A stretch of DNA of 64,000 bases from Ulota crispa (taxonomy: Eukaryota; Streptophyta; Bryopsida; Orthotrichales; Orthotrichaceae): positions 35,798,002 through 35,862,001 of the forward strand of contig OY987242.1 of NCBI GenBank assembly GCA_963920765.1, written 5' to 3'. Both the position numbers and the translations under genes were made by a program. Position 1 is the first letter of the stretch. Every line of letters starts with the position of its first letter. Below the pieces are notes generated by a model, which saw only the letters and a program-made list of their open reading frames with translations, ran no database searches and was not told where the DNA came from. Shown piece by piece: positions 1-11,884 of the stretch.

Positions 1-1034
1 GATGGACAGAGAAAGAGAGAGCAAGAGAGAGAGAGAGTGAAGGGCCACCAACAGACGACGGAGTCAGCGACAGTAATAATTATATTGGCAGCAGCAGAGG
101 GCGCGAGAGCGACGCAAGCGCAGAGCTAGCCACCCCTGCGGCAACCGATGCTGCTGCTGCAGGCAACAAACAACGCCGGCCCCCTCCCTCCCTCCCTACC
201 CCACCCACACACCCCTTTTTACTGCAACTCCTCACTTCTCTCGAGATTCATCAACAACAAAGCTCGTGAGTACTAATCTCGTTACGACGCGATCAAGGCA
301 ATCCCCGCCACGACCAGGCTCTGCAAGCGAGGCACTCTCGACGCGGGCCCAATCCGCCCAAGCCGAGGCAGGAAGACGACGAGGGCGGCACCCGATCTAG
401 GAGTGTAGTAGATTCTGGATCCGACGATTCGAACATTTGGATTATCCAAACTGGTAGATTTGTAGGAAACTGACTGCGGGTCCCAACGACAGAGGCCGGG
501 AACTCGCGATCTAGGAACGGGTGAGATTCTGGTAATTCGAGTTAGTAGATTTAGACCACGTCAAGAGGTGGTTGACTGGGTTCGGTTAAGAGTGGACCGG
601 TTCCCGCGGGGTTCCGGCAGCACGGACAGTTAGTTACCTACCGAGATTTCTTTATCGGTTGCTTCTTTTTCCTTTCGCAATCTCTTTCCTCTTTCCTAGC
701 CTTCTTTTTCTTTTCCCCTATTTGGCTGATATTATTCTGTGTTGGACTCTATCTGGTATGAGTATGACTGGGCCACTTTGGCTGACCCTTCCTCCTCTAC
801 CGGGGCGCCACGACTTATTCTTCGTCCTCCAAACGGGGATTGGATGATATTGGAAAACGGAAATGGATGATTTCGCCCTTGGTTCCCGAACTTGGCCAGC
901 TTGACCAACGTTCGGCCCCGCTTTGCGGGAATGGGTGGTGGGAACGAGGCCCCGGGCAACATTTTTGCCTTGCGAATTTAGTTTGTTTTTTGAAAGTTTT
1001 GGGGGCTTGTGAAAGCTTTTTCGATATTGGCAAG
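1..1034 (+). other. Probable 5' leader and promoter-proximal region of a plus-strand gene
   Basis: The stretch is much richer in G+C than what follows. It opens with a GA-rich run (about 10-40), typical of plant 5' untranslated leaders read on this strand. All frames carry frequent stops up to about 800, so most of it is not coding. Donor-like sites are GTGAGT after 265 and AAG/GTACGT after 1034, after which base composition drops abruptly to AT-rich, as at an exon-intron boundary. A 65-codon open frame from an ATG at 840 runs to the 1034 donor in phase 0, but I do not recognise its product. The most likely reading is an untranslated first exon, or leader exons, whose coding part lies further right or was lost. 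The direction is inferred from the GA-rich strand and the donors. Confidence 0.45.
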
Positions 1035-2061
1035 GTACGTTTTTTTGGTTTGGAAATTTTTTTTCATGTTTGAAAACTTCGATATTTTGTTATCATGCAA
1101 GAAGGAAAATCAAAGGAAACGGCTAATTGCAATCATATCTATCCAAATTGCATGATTTTCTAGCTTTCCTTTTATATGAAATTAACTACAATAATGTAAT
1201 TTTATTGAATTATTTTGCATTCTTCTGTAATAAAAATTTGTATTTTTCATTTTTTTCGTCTAACCATACGGCAATTTTGCAATAACTTGGTTTTTGAATT
1301 AGGAATCATGTACGTTCATGGTTGCTATTCATATAGGGGAAGAAAATACTTTTTTTTTTAATGATGGTTTTCATTATGTGATTCTTACTTTTAACATGTG
1401 TCTTGTTTTTATTTGGCTTCATCAGCTTTGAATTTTAAAACCATTTAGTGAGTATTGTTTGATTTCTTCTACATTGATTTTGTTGAAGAGAAATAGGCTT
1501 CTAAAAATTTGCTCTTATAAACACAATCAACAACCTTTAGACTCTAGAAGTATTTGCAAGTCACGTGTGTTAAAGATAATTTGGAGTCTTCAAAAGGCAT
1601 TGAGTTTTCATGGAGTTCAAAAGGCTTAATGAATTTACAAGAACTTGAAGAAACTTTGCTAAATGCAATTACATTGAAATAACTTTATACATTAATTGTA
1701 AAGGCAATACCTCCATCAAATTGAGCAAGTAATATAACATTTATGAATCTCTTGAAAGTAGGCTTCCAATGATAAAAAAAACTAGAAACACACAAATCTT
1801 CCAAAGTGTCATAACATTTAGTAGCACTTAGCATGACTGCCCTCCCTTTTAAAGGATGATGTGGAATATTTCACAACATTCTTTCGCTGAGGGGACACAT
1901 GCCCAATTTTGTTAGAAATTTAGTGCAGCATGCCATCAGTCAATGTGGGGCCTGTCAATTGATGTGGGGCTTGTCATGGGATGAATGAGAGCCTAGGAAG
2001 AGGAAAAGGCACCCTCTCCAAGAAACTATTGAATGTTATGGTTTCCTAGTGTACAAAGGGT
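1035..2061. other. AT-rich intron or intergenic DNA without a recognisable gene
   Basis: Composition changes sharply after the splice donor at 1034. There are no long open frames and no terminal repeats that I could pair. It may be the first part of a long intron. Confidence 0.5.
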
Positions 2062-2985
2062 TTAACCCCTAAAGGACCAAGCCTTTTTTTCTGTGAAAAT
2101 CACTAAAAACCGCCACTTCTAAGAGGTTTAATAAAAAGGGATTTTATGTTTTGTTTTTGGGAAATCCAACCGTAGAAGAGATACTTGTGGGAAAAAAATC
2201 AGCTCATTGTAGATGGAGAGGAGTGAGATACTTACTTCTAAAGTGAAAAAAACATTTTATTCCATGCTGCCTAAAAATTTTGGAAGCCTTTGACCACTTT
2301 TATAACAAAAAAATTGCTCTACCCAAAGTTGCTTTTTATGTTTTCCATGCAGGAAACCAAGTTAGGTATGTGTGGGAGAATTTTCAAATCAAGTAGGACT
2401 GTACAACACATAGGAAAAAATAGTAAGTAAAAAGAAGTAAAGAATGAGTCAAAACACTAAATTGTTAAGAATTTAATTATTGAAATGAAAGATGCAAATC
2501 CCAACGGTTATAATGTTGTGATAAGCAATCTACTTCCTTTGCTTTATTTTTATTTTTTAATATTGAATATTGAGTAAAATAGAGGACTTCAAACTTTATT
2601 TTAGAGTAGAGAATCCATAACTGCCCGCAAACAAAAACTCCTCATAACTTTCATCTCATTGATCGAAATGGAATGATTCAAAGCTTCACACTTTCATGAA
2701 TGTAAAAATCTAAAGAACCAATTTCAATTTTTTATTTTTAAAAAATGTGATTTTTAAAGAAGTTTTTGGGCTGCCCACGCATGCAATCCCCGACAAATCT
2801 TCATAAATTCATGCATAACATTTTCATCAAATGCCAAAATGAAAAAAAATTAGATGCCCACATAGATCTTTGAATTCCCCACCTTCAATAAAAGTTTTAG
2901 AAAATCACACAAAGTAGTTTAGTCATAGGTACTTGCCCAAAGTCCAACATGTCCTCCAAAGGGACAATGGTCCTTTAGGGGTTAA
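2062..2985. mobile_element. TTAA-flanked piggyBac-like MITE, family A
   Basis: The 924-bp unit is bounded by TTAA at 2062-2065 and 2982-2985. Its ends are CCCCTAAAGGACCAAG and, inverted, GGTCCTTTAGGGG. TTAA duplication with CCC-starting inverted ends is the known signature of piggyBac-superfamily elements. The interior is AT-rich, has no transposase frame, and matches the elements at 25573 and 27526 in the same orientation. Confidence 0.75.
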
Positions 2986-4272
2986 GGTAGTGGCCAATAC
3001 AAATAAAGTGGAGAACAAAGGGAACATAGAGGATGAAGGACAAAAATAAGGCATTTTCAAGGCCTTCTATTATTTCTAAAGAGTAAAACTACAAAAATTA
3101 AGTACCATAGATTTACAAAACTCTAGATTAGCTATTATTACCAACAAGACTTGGTTCAATAATGTATGGCATTGAATAAAAAATGGGGCCATTGCAAAAC
3201 TAAACTTAACCTAAACCTAAGATAATATGTGACTACAATTGAGATTTGAATTCAAGTGTGCAACAAAAGATACAAGCATAGCATACATCATAATTTCTTT
3301 TTTAGGGTGTAGTATAAAAATTCTTGTAAAAATGCTTGATAGTGTTTTTAATAGTCATTTTTCTAGATAGAACAATATTTGAAGAAACGAAACCCTAAAC
3401 CTGAGAGGAACATATTTTTGGAAATAAAACTAAATTAGATGTGCATTGTCAAAATTGAAACACGTCACTTCCAATGAGCACAAATAACATGAATGATTAT
3501 ATATTTTACAAGTTTGGAGCACATGAAAAAGAAATTGTGCATTTTAGATACCATTTTTGCTTATTTTCTTGGTTTCTTTCATGCCAAAGTTGATTCCTCG
3601 TCATCATTGTCCTTTGATCCACCAAAACAAAACTAAAATAGTCCATGGTCCCATTACTCCCATACTAATGCAAAAAGTTTATACTTACACAAGAATTTTT
3701 TTAAATGTTTGCTAGCTAAAATGTGCAAAAAAAAACATGGTTGCTCATACTTATTTGGAGAAAATTGTTGAGAGTGGATTTAGGATAGTCCACAAAATGT
3801 TCAAAGTTCCCCATAGAATCCTCTAAATATAATTGTTCTAGAGTTTTTGAGTCTAGGCTTGTTACTTTATTCTATTCCCTACATCTCAAGCTTTAATCCA
3901 TTATGAAACTTTGGTTTCAAAAAAAGTGAGACTTTGTTTCAAGAGTTCAATCTAGGAGTACCAAAAACATAAAAATCCAATTCCAAAGTTTGTTAGCTAA
4001 AATTATCCCAACATCTTTCTAATATGTCTTGCATCCCTTGCGTTCAATCTGAGAGTACCAAAAACACAGAAATTCAATTCCAAAATTTGTTAGCTAAAAT
4101 TATTCCAACGTCTTTCTAATATGTCTTGCATCCCTTGCAACCCACTAAAGTTAATTTGGTTTCAAACTACAACTTAAAATAGGACTTAATAGAATGGAAA
4201 TGTGGGACATGTTGTGAATAGCCCCTTACTTTTGGTCATGGCTTTAGGGAGTGTAGATATCCTCAGGGGAAT
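2986..4272. other. AT-rich DNA without a recognisable gene
   Basis: There is no coding signal. An imperfect direct duplication of about 100 bp is visible: sequence at about 3950-4035 containing AAATTCAATTCCAAAGTTTG-type text recurs at about 4045-4135. A terminus-like motif GGGACATGTTGTGAATAGCC lies at 4204 and is shared with 8161, 17581 and 22380. Confidence 0.4.
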
Positions 4273-4511
4273 GCTATTTCATGAGCAAGAATCCGTGAGC
4301 AATAAGCCGTGGGCAGAGATTTTTTAAGAAAATACTCAATTTCATTTATAATTGTGTACATAGTGCCTTATAATTATATATTTTAAACCTTTATCTTCTA
4401 ACAAACTTTAAAAAAAAAAAAATCCATTGACTTTGAGATCAAAATTGATTCTTGCTCACCAAATCTTGGCTCACCACTCACAAGCTCACCATTCTACGCT
4501 CACAAAATAGC
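4273..4511. mobile_element. Short MITE, GCTATTT-TGAGC family, copy 1
   Basis: Ends are GCTATTTCATGAGCAAG on the left and GCTCACAAAATAGC on the right, roughly inverted. A second copy in opposite orientation is at 18728-18970. Both interiors share the motif for a distinct run of TGAGC and CTCAC words. The flank GGGGAATGCTA is also shared, so the true ends may extend a few bases. The superfamily is not clear. Confidence 0.5.
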
Positions 4512-4724
4512 GTCATCCAATATCCTCACAATTATGAAAGGGGTCCCTTTGAAAATGACAACATCAAAATAATATAGAAAAAAAAGGTTGAGTGGGTACA
4601 TGAAGGGAATTTATTTGCACTTTCTTAAGATGCTGGTGCTCACAAAATAGCCGCTAAATGATGAAATGCAAGCATTTACAAAATTGGTGAACTTCCTACC
4701 TCTAGTAGGTTTTTCCTCATTCAT

Positions 4725-6266
4725 TGGGAAAAATATGGGGCTTGTAGAAAGCCTTTAAAAACAAATCCAGCCCCACATTCTTTTTATTCTTGATGTGGGG
4801 AACCAGCCCCTATTGATAGTCAAAAAAATGAATTAAAAAAGCAGCTTCTGGAACACCTCTTTTTCAAGAGCGCTTCTTTGATCCATTCCTCCTAATGCCT
4901 TATAGTATCTCAATAGCTTTTTATCAATGACTTGATTTCACAAAAGTATAGTAATACTTTTCAAAGCAATGCAACAACTGATCTTTATTTTTAGAGAAAA
5001 GTCCTTAAGCAAAAAATACTCATATAATATGACAAAGTTTCTTAGTAAAATCCCAAGAAACTAACATCTTATGCAAAACTTTTTTCTTTAAGGGATCAAG
5101 AGGAGTATAGGACAAAACTTTGTAAATCTCCAAAATATTCTTACGAGGACAAGGGCCTCACCTACACATGCACAAAAACATATAATTAGTGTGTTTTCAT
5201 AAGTATGCAAGGTGTCTTCAGCCCTACTGTCACTTGTTATCGTTTTCGCATAAGAAAACTTTCAAGAACAAACAACCTGTCCCACTCTCTCAAGTCCAAA
5301 AATTAAAAAAACTGCAAATTTAGACAAGCTTTGGAACCTGGTTGCTAGCAGAAGATGACACCATGTTTGACGTGGTGTACAGCAGCTCGCACGCCCAGCC
5401 AGAGTTTGCTCAGAGTGCAGCAGCGTGAACGCCGTGCAGAGCAACAGTCTCTCTCAGTACGTATCTGGTAACAAGGACCCAGGAATACGAAGCTGGAAGG
5501 GTTAGGGTGTTTTGCAAGCCCTAATCCGGCCCTGATCAAGCAATTAATTGCTTACTGACGTGCAGTCCCGCGCGTATGAGTGCCTGGCCGTGGAATTTTG
5601 AAATTGGCCCCTTTATTGTTCCATTCTCTCATTGGAAGATGGGAACAGGCCTTCTTTTTTACCATAAAAGATGAAAGGCGCGTGAACTTGAGTTTACCAC
5701 CCGTATTGGGTTACTGCGTATAAAATAAAATGAAGGCTATATATACTAAGAAAACTCTCTCGAGTTCCAGCCTGGTCCACGTATGTGGGAGTACAGGTTT
5801 AGCCTTATAAGTAGGAACGAGCTTTTCTTGTGCTTTTCATGTAAAATACTTGGTACTCATAATTCCTTAGGCATTGTAGATCATCAATATAAAGTGAACT
5901 AGTTGAAACTCTATGGTATCCTCAAAATGATTCTGGTGACCCTAGAAATTTCAAATGCCCACTCATCTTCTAAAAAGCTTCCAAAGGGTCAGCTTATAGT
6001 TGTCATGTAGCAGATAAAATATATTTCCATAAGTCATCCAAGAATCTGGAATGATAAATTTGGAAAAAAGAAAAAGAAAAAAGTTTTAGAAAAAAATAAA
6101 AAAAGTTCTGATTTTGATTTTGATTTTTTAAAGTTAAAAATTCAAAAAAGCTGACGTGGCATCAATGATGCCACATCAACCTGCACATGATTTTATTGGG
6201 AACTGGGTTCCCATAGCTAAGGACCCCCCAAACTCAAGGCCTTATTGGGGCCTCATATTTTTCCTA
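4725..6266. mobile_element. MITE family E, copy interrupted by about 1.2 kb
   Basis: The left end GGGAAAAATATGGGGC and right end GGGGCCTCATATTTTTCC match the two ends of the uninterrupted 319-bp element at 52856-53174, including its internal AAAAGTTTTAGAAAAAAATA segment. Between about 4843 and 6055 lies unrelated DNA absent from the other copy. That DNA holds a GC-richer gene-like segment at 5340-5560. Either something inserted into the MITE, or this is a longer relative with captured DNA. Confidence 0.5.
5352..5560 (+). pseudogene. GC-rich gene-like fragment, not identified
   Basis: An acceptor-like TTGCTAGCAG precedes an open plus-strand frame reading DDTMFDVVYSSSHAQPEF and ending at a TGA near 5429. 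Base composition is clearly higher in G+C than the surroundings. It could be a terminal coding exon or a captured gene fragment inside the interrupted MITE. I do not recognise the peptide and see no upstream coding exon to join it to. Confidence 0.25.
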
Positions 6267-7169
6267 ATGTTGTTTTCTTCATCAGAACTTCCCTTTGAAA
6301 TTGTTGCATTAGTAAAAATATTATACTTAAGACCCTCTGTCAAACCATCCATGGCACAATTTACATATTAATTCTTTTGACCCTCAAACCCTTCTTTTTG
6401 TGAAGATTTCTTGCATATATCTGCTCTATTGTGAACCAATGTTTCACGATTTTTATTTTTTTCACATTGATTACAAAAGAAAAGAAAGTGTTTAAAAATA
6501 ATCTAAACATTATACACTAATATTGATATTTGGTATTGGCAACACTAGTTACAAATTGTAACACTAAACGTTAACAACACTACTAGTGTTGTCAATACCA
6601 AATGTCTACACACACTTTTTGTCAACCAAATTTTCACCAAAAGTTCCAAATTAATATCATGATAGTTTAACTTGCAATTAAGTAGTATCCAACAATAATA
6701 CTAATTGTCTACATGAACATCCATTATCAACTACGTATAGTTTGTATTGAGATTGAACTTAGTAGTTGTATTATTGTAAAATCTGTACTCATGTACACAT
6801 GAAGTATAAATCTTGTTTTTTTTATTATGAAGAGTAGTTTATTTGAGAACACTAAATCAACTTCCTTGTTTAAATTTGATTAACAGTTAATCATGAATAG
6901 ATTATTATTTTTTAACCAACTATGGACTATCCATGTTAAAAAATACATTTTATATTTTTGGATTTTGGAAGATCTCACATTCTTTTGCATATATCTTCCA
7001 ATATTTTGTATATATCTTCCAATGTTTTGCATACATTTTCCAATGTTTTGCAAACCAATGCAGCATGGATTACTTTATTAAATTTGGATAGTTTGTAGTT
7101 ACCTAAACTCATCATTCTCTATAAAAGAAATTAACAACATTGTTTTTCACGAATTTACAAAACTCGTTT
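6267..7169. other. AT-rich DNA, nothing recognised
   Basis: There is no coding signal. A short inverted repeat around 6520-6600 has the sequence for a small hairpin (TTTGGTATTGGCAACACTAG paired with CTAGTGTTGTCAATACCAAA). A tandem of three to four copies of a 20-bp unit, ATATCTTCCAATATTTTG-like, lies at about 6988-7050. Confidence 0.45.
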
Positions 7170-7369
7170 NNNNNNNNNNNNNNNNNNNNNNNNNNNNNNN
7201 NNNNNNNNNNNNNNNNNNNNNNNNNNNNNNNNNNNNNNNNNNNNNNNNNNNNNNNNNNNNNNNNNNNNNNNNNNNNNNNNNNNNNNNNNNNNNNNNNNNN
7301 NNNNNNNNNNNNNNNNNNNNNNNNNNNNNNNNNNNNNNNNNNNNNNNNNNNNNNNNNNNNNNNNNNNNN
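7170..7369. other. Assembly gap of exactly 200 N
   Basis: The run of N is 200 bases long, the same as the other gap in the window. This suggests a fixed placeholder, not a measured size. Confidence 0.99.
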
Positions 7370-8726
7370 AAAAAGGCCTCAGGCATTTAGGAGTTAACAC
7401 TGTGAAGTGTGAAGTTCATATTTTTCTTTAGCTGTATAATTTGCAAAAATCCTCCAAAGTTTAGGCAGTTGAAAGATCACTGTTGGTGACAAACTAGGGG
7501 TCCTGCAAAGTGTCACTTGTAGCGCTGCTTCAAACTTTGAAAGGGGTTGAGTAGCTTTAGTTATTGACCTTGTTTTCTGTGCTAATCTAAACCAAAAAAG
7601 ACTCCGTTATTTACCTAGTTGTAGGTGGTGTTGTTATATGGGGAAAAATAAATTAAATCTAATACAACTAAAGTTGTTAATTCATTTGGAGGAGGTTTTG
7701 CATTTCCAAAGAGGAAGTGTGAGTAGGTACCTTATTCAAAAAGCCAACCATTAGTATAAGGACAAAGTCTTCTATATGTTTTTAAGGTTGTTTTTTGAAT
7801 AAGGGGAGACTACATTGGGTCTAACATTCCAGCTGTGCAAATCCTAGGTCAATGCTAGTTTACAACTATGTCTGGTTTCAAGAAAGTCAATGAAATCTAA
7901 CATTAAAAAATTTGAATATTTTAGGCAAGCATAATGTAGGGATTGAGCTCTTACATTGGGTTTCTATCTTTGTTGCATCCAAAATCTTGATTAGAGTGTC
8001 AGTTTGTTGATGTCAAAGTTTTCTCTAATCTGTTTTCATGTGTGCCTCTCTATATGAAACAGGATTTGGGACTTGGTATAGAACTGAGGTGAAATTGTAA
8101 AAATATCAATTTATGCATTCCATTAATTAAATTTTTTGAGAAGTTAAATACACTTGGGAAGTGGAACATAGTGTGAACAACCCCTAATGATGTTGCAAGG
8201 TATTGAATACCCTCCTTACCTTCCAAAGAAGTGGAGTTGAGGGGATGTTGTGGAGTATGGTGATCTTGGTCATGCCAAAGATTGACTTGCCTATGCACAT
8301 AATGTGAGTTGCTCCTCCCATAGAGTTATCTCCATTGACAACATTTCCACAATTTGAAGGAAGTTCCCATAGTAGGCAATATGTAATGGCCAATGGTGCA
8401 AATTTTATCATCCTCATTCATAGGATTGGACTAACGTAGCAACACCCCTCTTCGTGAGTGTCCCCATTGGCATTACCTACTTTGTTAGTGATTGACAAAT
8501 TCAAGAAAATTAGTTATGAATGACAAAGTGATGGTTTTGAGTGCCTCATCTTATTATTTAAGAACCTCTCAAGTTAGTACTATGAGCGTATGAGCACACT
8601 AAAAACTTCACTAAGCACCTTTTTCAACATGTCCTGCACACTACACATCATCAATGACTTTGGATTTTGAATAATCTTTGTGAACAAATGTTTGCAATTG
8701 AAACTTTTACATTGATGCCATCATTT
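7370..8726. other. AT-rich DNA, no gene recognised
   Basis: There are no convincing exons. At 8161 the text GTGGAACATAGTGTGAACAA matches the presumed element terminus also found at 4201, 17581 and 22380. I could not locate its partner end. Confidence 0.4.
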
Positions 8727-11170
8727 TTTATTTATTCTTCCTTACTTTCCAAAGTTCATCAATTGATTTTCCTTCTCCAAAATCCTTGATTTCACGCTTA
8801 TGGATGTTGCTACCTTATGACATGCTTCAAACGTTACTTCCTTTTGTCTTCAAACCTAACAAGATCAGTCAACTTTGCCTCCATGGATTGCAAATGGAAC
8901 CGAAAATGGACACAACGTCAATAATCTGTGACAAGCAAACTAAGCGTTACACACAAGCGGCTGCTCAAAGGTTCGTCATGAGTTTCCTCACAGCACTGCC
9001 ACACGCGGCAGGGAATGTCCAGACCAAAGCCCCAAGCATGCTATACTCTAACCTCAAGAGCAATCCGAAGTACTCAGCCATGATGCCGATTTTAGCATAC
9101 GAAATGAAACTGCAAATGTACACTACCTAATACTCTGCCAGCATATGCAATTAACTTTTTCCTTTCAATAACATTTCCTAGCAAAAAATCACCGTCTTAT
9201 CATCATGCGGCTAAGGAGTAAGAAACTCTAACTTGCAGTCCAGCTTTACCCTTTCAAATGAACTCCACTGCAACGCCAACTAAAACACAATCGCATGCTC
9301 TCTTCAACTTCCAGCACTAGCTAGGTTACAAATCACATATACTCGAGTACATGAACCAGGTGATAGACCAATGAAGGTTTATTTAACTGAAAGAACATTG
9401 ACGACATCAAACTACAGCTCAATGTCACCAACTCATAGTCAAAGTTTAAGAAAATTCATTTACAGCAAATGAAACTAATCCAATATTTAATTCAAATGGT
9501 CAATGTTTGCATGAAAACGTCGCCATCTTTTTGAAGTTGATGAGTCAAGCCATCAGCATACTGAACATGAGATTTTTGGATGATACAAGAGTAGCTCAAC
9601 AATCCCGATGCAAAGCCATTCAAATGTACAACAGCTGTAAAAAAATAAAAATACTTTCGACATTGTTCAGCATGTCGGCATCTTTAATCGCTCCAAAGAC
9701 ATAATGAGGTCCAGTTAGGACCTTCTTCAGTTCTCAAATCAACACACTACCTAATTCGGCAGTTCTCTGCTAGAAAACACGCAAAAACGTGCTAAAAAAA
9801 TAGAGAAGACAAAATCTGCCATGGTAATGATGAGAGGGAATCAGTAAACTATCGCAAACAAAACCTCTAACAAGATGAATAGGACTACGTCAAATAGAAT
9901 ACAAGAGAGACTGTCACACTTGTGATCTCTGAAGAATTCACGCCATCAAAATTATTTGAGGCTTCGTTAGCCTCACTATTGCTGCACCAATCACGTAGAG
10001 CACTGATTCACGCAAGAACGCACCATTAACAGAAAAATGCGGTGCTGGAGGAGATCATCAAGTGTATGAACAGCCCACCGTATTACAAAACCCAGCATTT
10101 GGCGGAAGGCAACAGTTTCATCACGAAAAAAATTCCTCAAAGCTTGAACTGCACTAGACCAAGTAGCAGGATGCGTGCGGTTCCTATTTCTTGTTATCAG
10201 AAACTCCAAATCCATGGCCGCTAGCCTTTTCACTTCAAGATCCGACTAGGCAATTAAGACCTGCGTGTACAACAAAAAATATTTTAATCACTAAAACTCA
10301 TCTACAACAATCTTAATGCACCTCGTGCAAATGCTGAATGCTCTTTCAACACACTCATCTCAAAGCAAATTATCTGATGGCAGATACCTCAAGGAATCCA
10401 GTAATCAAAATAAATTCATGAAAATTTTAGTGTGCACAACTGCACATCACACAAGAGCAACAAAAAAATTAGAAATTAATGATTCCAAAATGAGTATATA
10501 CTGAGTTGCAACTTACACAAAATGAACATCACGTAGTCTCTAACCAAATCAACTTTCTAAAAGCACACACTCACCGATACGGATCGTAAAAGCAGCAGAA
10601 GAAGGTGCTCTAATCACACGGAATAAACTATACACATCCAGGCAAAAAAGCTATAAAGTAAACATATAAAATGTACACAAATACAAGTTTTTCTAGAATC
10701 AAGGAAGAGCACAGATCAAAAATTTGATGCATTTGCTCATATTTCCACTTCTCATGCTCATGAGTAATTTTCTTCTAGAGCGCAATCTTCTCTATTATGT
10801 CACATTGTCCTCAAGTATCAAGTATAAAAGAGGATAAAAACAAAAAAAAACCATAAGGAATTAACACTTCAAATTTCATGAGAACACTCACATATGTGCA
10901 GCTACTATGGTCTCGAGTCTCAGCAAATTTTTTGTTAAGCCAAGTCGTTCAAAGGATCCAAACAAACTTGTTTCAAATATTAAAAATACCAGATAAATGT
11001 CTGCGCAAACTTTAAAACCCTGACCATACACATATACACAAAACGATCATTAAAACGAACGACAAATATCAATTTCAGCATCAACGTTGAAAAACTGAAA
11101 GATTCAAGTACAGATTACGATCATAATCGACTGAGGATTCATTTTTCTTAAAGAAGTAAGAATGCTCACC
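8727..11170 (-). other. Putative intron and 3' part of the CHCH-like gene
   Basis: This stretch is less AT-rich than its surroundings and carries minus-strand splice-like signals. A strong donor AAG/GTGAGC follows 11170, 28 nt after the stop codon of the CHCH-like frame. A T-rich tract ending ACACGCAG at 10261 would make an acceptor, giving an intron of about 0.9 kb with a 3' untranslated exon starting at 10260. Overlapping AATAAA signals on the minus strand at 8727-8736 could end the transcript. A short minus frame (MAEYFGLLLRLEYSMLGAL..., about 38 codons ending near 8967) is noted but not recognised. The whole model is inference. Confidence 0.35.
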
Positions 11171-11197
11171 TTATACGCGATATACTCGATTTGTGGA

Positions 11198-11356
11198 TTA
11201 ACTCGGGAATTGAAGAGGGAACAACGACCGCGAAGAAAGAGACAGCAATGCACAGCAAGAATTGTTGAAAGCAATGACGTGCTCCTTGCACTGGACTCCA
11301 TCGCATTTGTATTGCTCCAAACATTTCTTCAATGCCGCCACATCGCACGGCGTCAT
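11198..11356 (-). CDS. Small CHCH (Cox19-like) cysteine-motif protein, 52 aa
   Basis: From the ATG at 11356 the frame encodes 52 residues beginning MTPCDVAALKKCLEQ. Cysteines sit at C4, C12, C23 and C34, with extra ones at 18 and 35, inside two short helical segments (AALKKCLEQ and CKEHVIAF). This resembles coiled-coil-helix-coiled-coil-helix proteins, whose paired cysteines form disulfides in the mitochondrial intermembrane space and which often help assemble respiratory complexes. The spacing here is CX7C and CX10C, not the classical twin CX9C, and the protein is short, so function is uncertain. The start was chosen because the in-frame sequence upstream (leucine- and cysteine-rich) does not look conserved. 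The upstream minus-strand sequence is CT-rich like a plant leader. A donor lies 28 nt after the stop, so most of the 3' untranslated region is probably in a separate exon. A longer spliced product is possible. Confidence 0.5.
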   Translation of the reverse strand: MTPCDVAALKKCLEQYKCDGVQCKEHVIAFNNSCCALLSLSSRSLFPLQFPS

Positions 11357-11560
11357 CGTTGTATGTTGCGCGATGCAGCAACAACAACAGTGAGGAAGAT
11401 AAAGAGGAAGATTGCTTTGATAGAGAAAGCAAAGTAAAGCAAACCCTGCGGCGTTGGAGAGCTTGAGAAAAAACAGCAATAACTTAAGCTTAGTTCGTCA
11501 CCGCACGCTGAGCTGAACACTCGGATGTTACTTTTGGTGAGTTCGTTTGTTTGGATGGTT
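11357..11560 (-). promoter_or_regulatory. Putative 5' leader and promoter of the CHCH-like gene
   Basis: The minus strand reads CT-rich (TCTTCCTCTTTATCTTCCTC) just ahead of the ATG, and composition is raised up to about 11590. The transcription start is probably near 11450-11530. No clear TATA box was found. Confidence 0.35.
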
Positions 11561-11615
11561 GGTGGTGTTTGGGAGGGCGGGGGCTTCTTTCTTGCATTGA
11601 GAGGCCTCCAAAGGG

Positions 11616-11884
11616 TTAACCACTGAGCGCCCAGAGTTATTTTAGGGTTTAGGAGGAAATCGGGTTAATCCCTTTAACTGCCCAAAAGTCCTTTGCGGCC
11701 GTATACATAAACGTATTTGAGCTGTTCTAAGTACTTTCCAAAAAATATATGCACTCATCATTATACAACCCTTCAATATGCATGATTGTAACACTTAATT
11801 TTCAACTGATTCAAACTTCTGAATATTGGTTGCGACCATATTTGGTACTGTATCTCTAGAAACCAAGAGCCCTTTAGGGGTTAA
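11616..11884. mobile_element. Degenerate TTAA element remnant
   Basis: TTAA followed by CCACTGAGCGCCCAG at 11616 resembles the left end of the element at 22572. A typical right end, CCCTTTAGGGG then TTAA, is at 11872-11884. The two ends do not match each other well, so this may be two broken elements next to the CHCH-like promoter. Confidence 0.35.

Noticed and set aside
6988..7050. Short tandem units as a CRISPR-like array
   Set aside because: The units are adjacent without spacers, and the genome is plainly a plant's.
7140..7400. Open frames crossing the N run
   Set aside because: The run of N contains no stop codons by definition. The same applies to frames across 32982-33181.
8786..9130. 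114-codon plus-strand frame
   Set aside because: It lies antisense to the putative 3' part of the CHCH-like gene and has no family resemblance.
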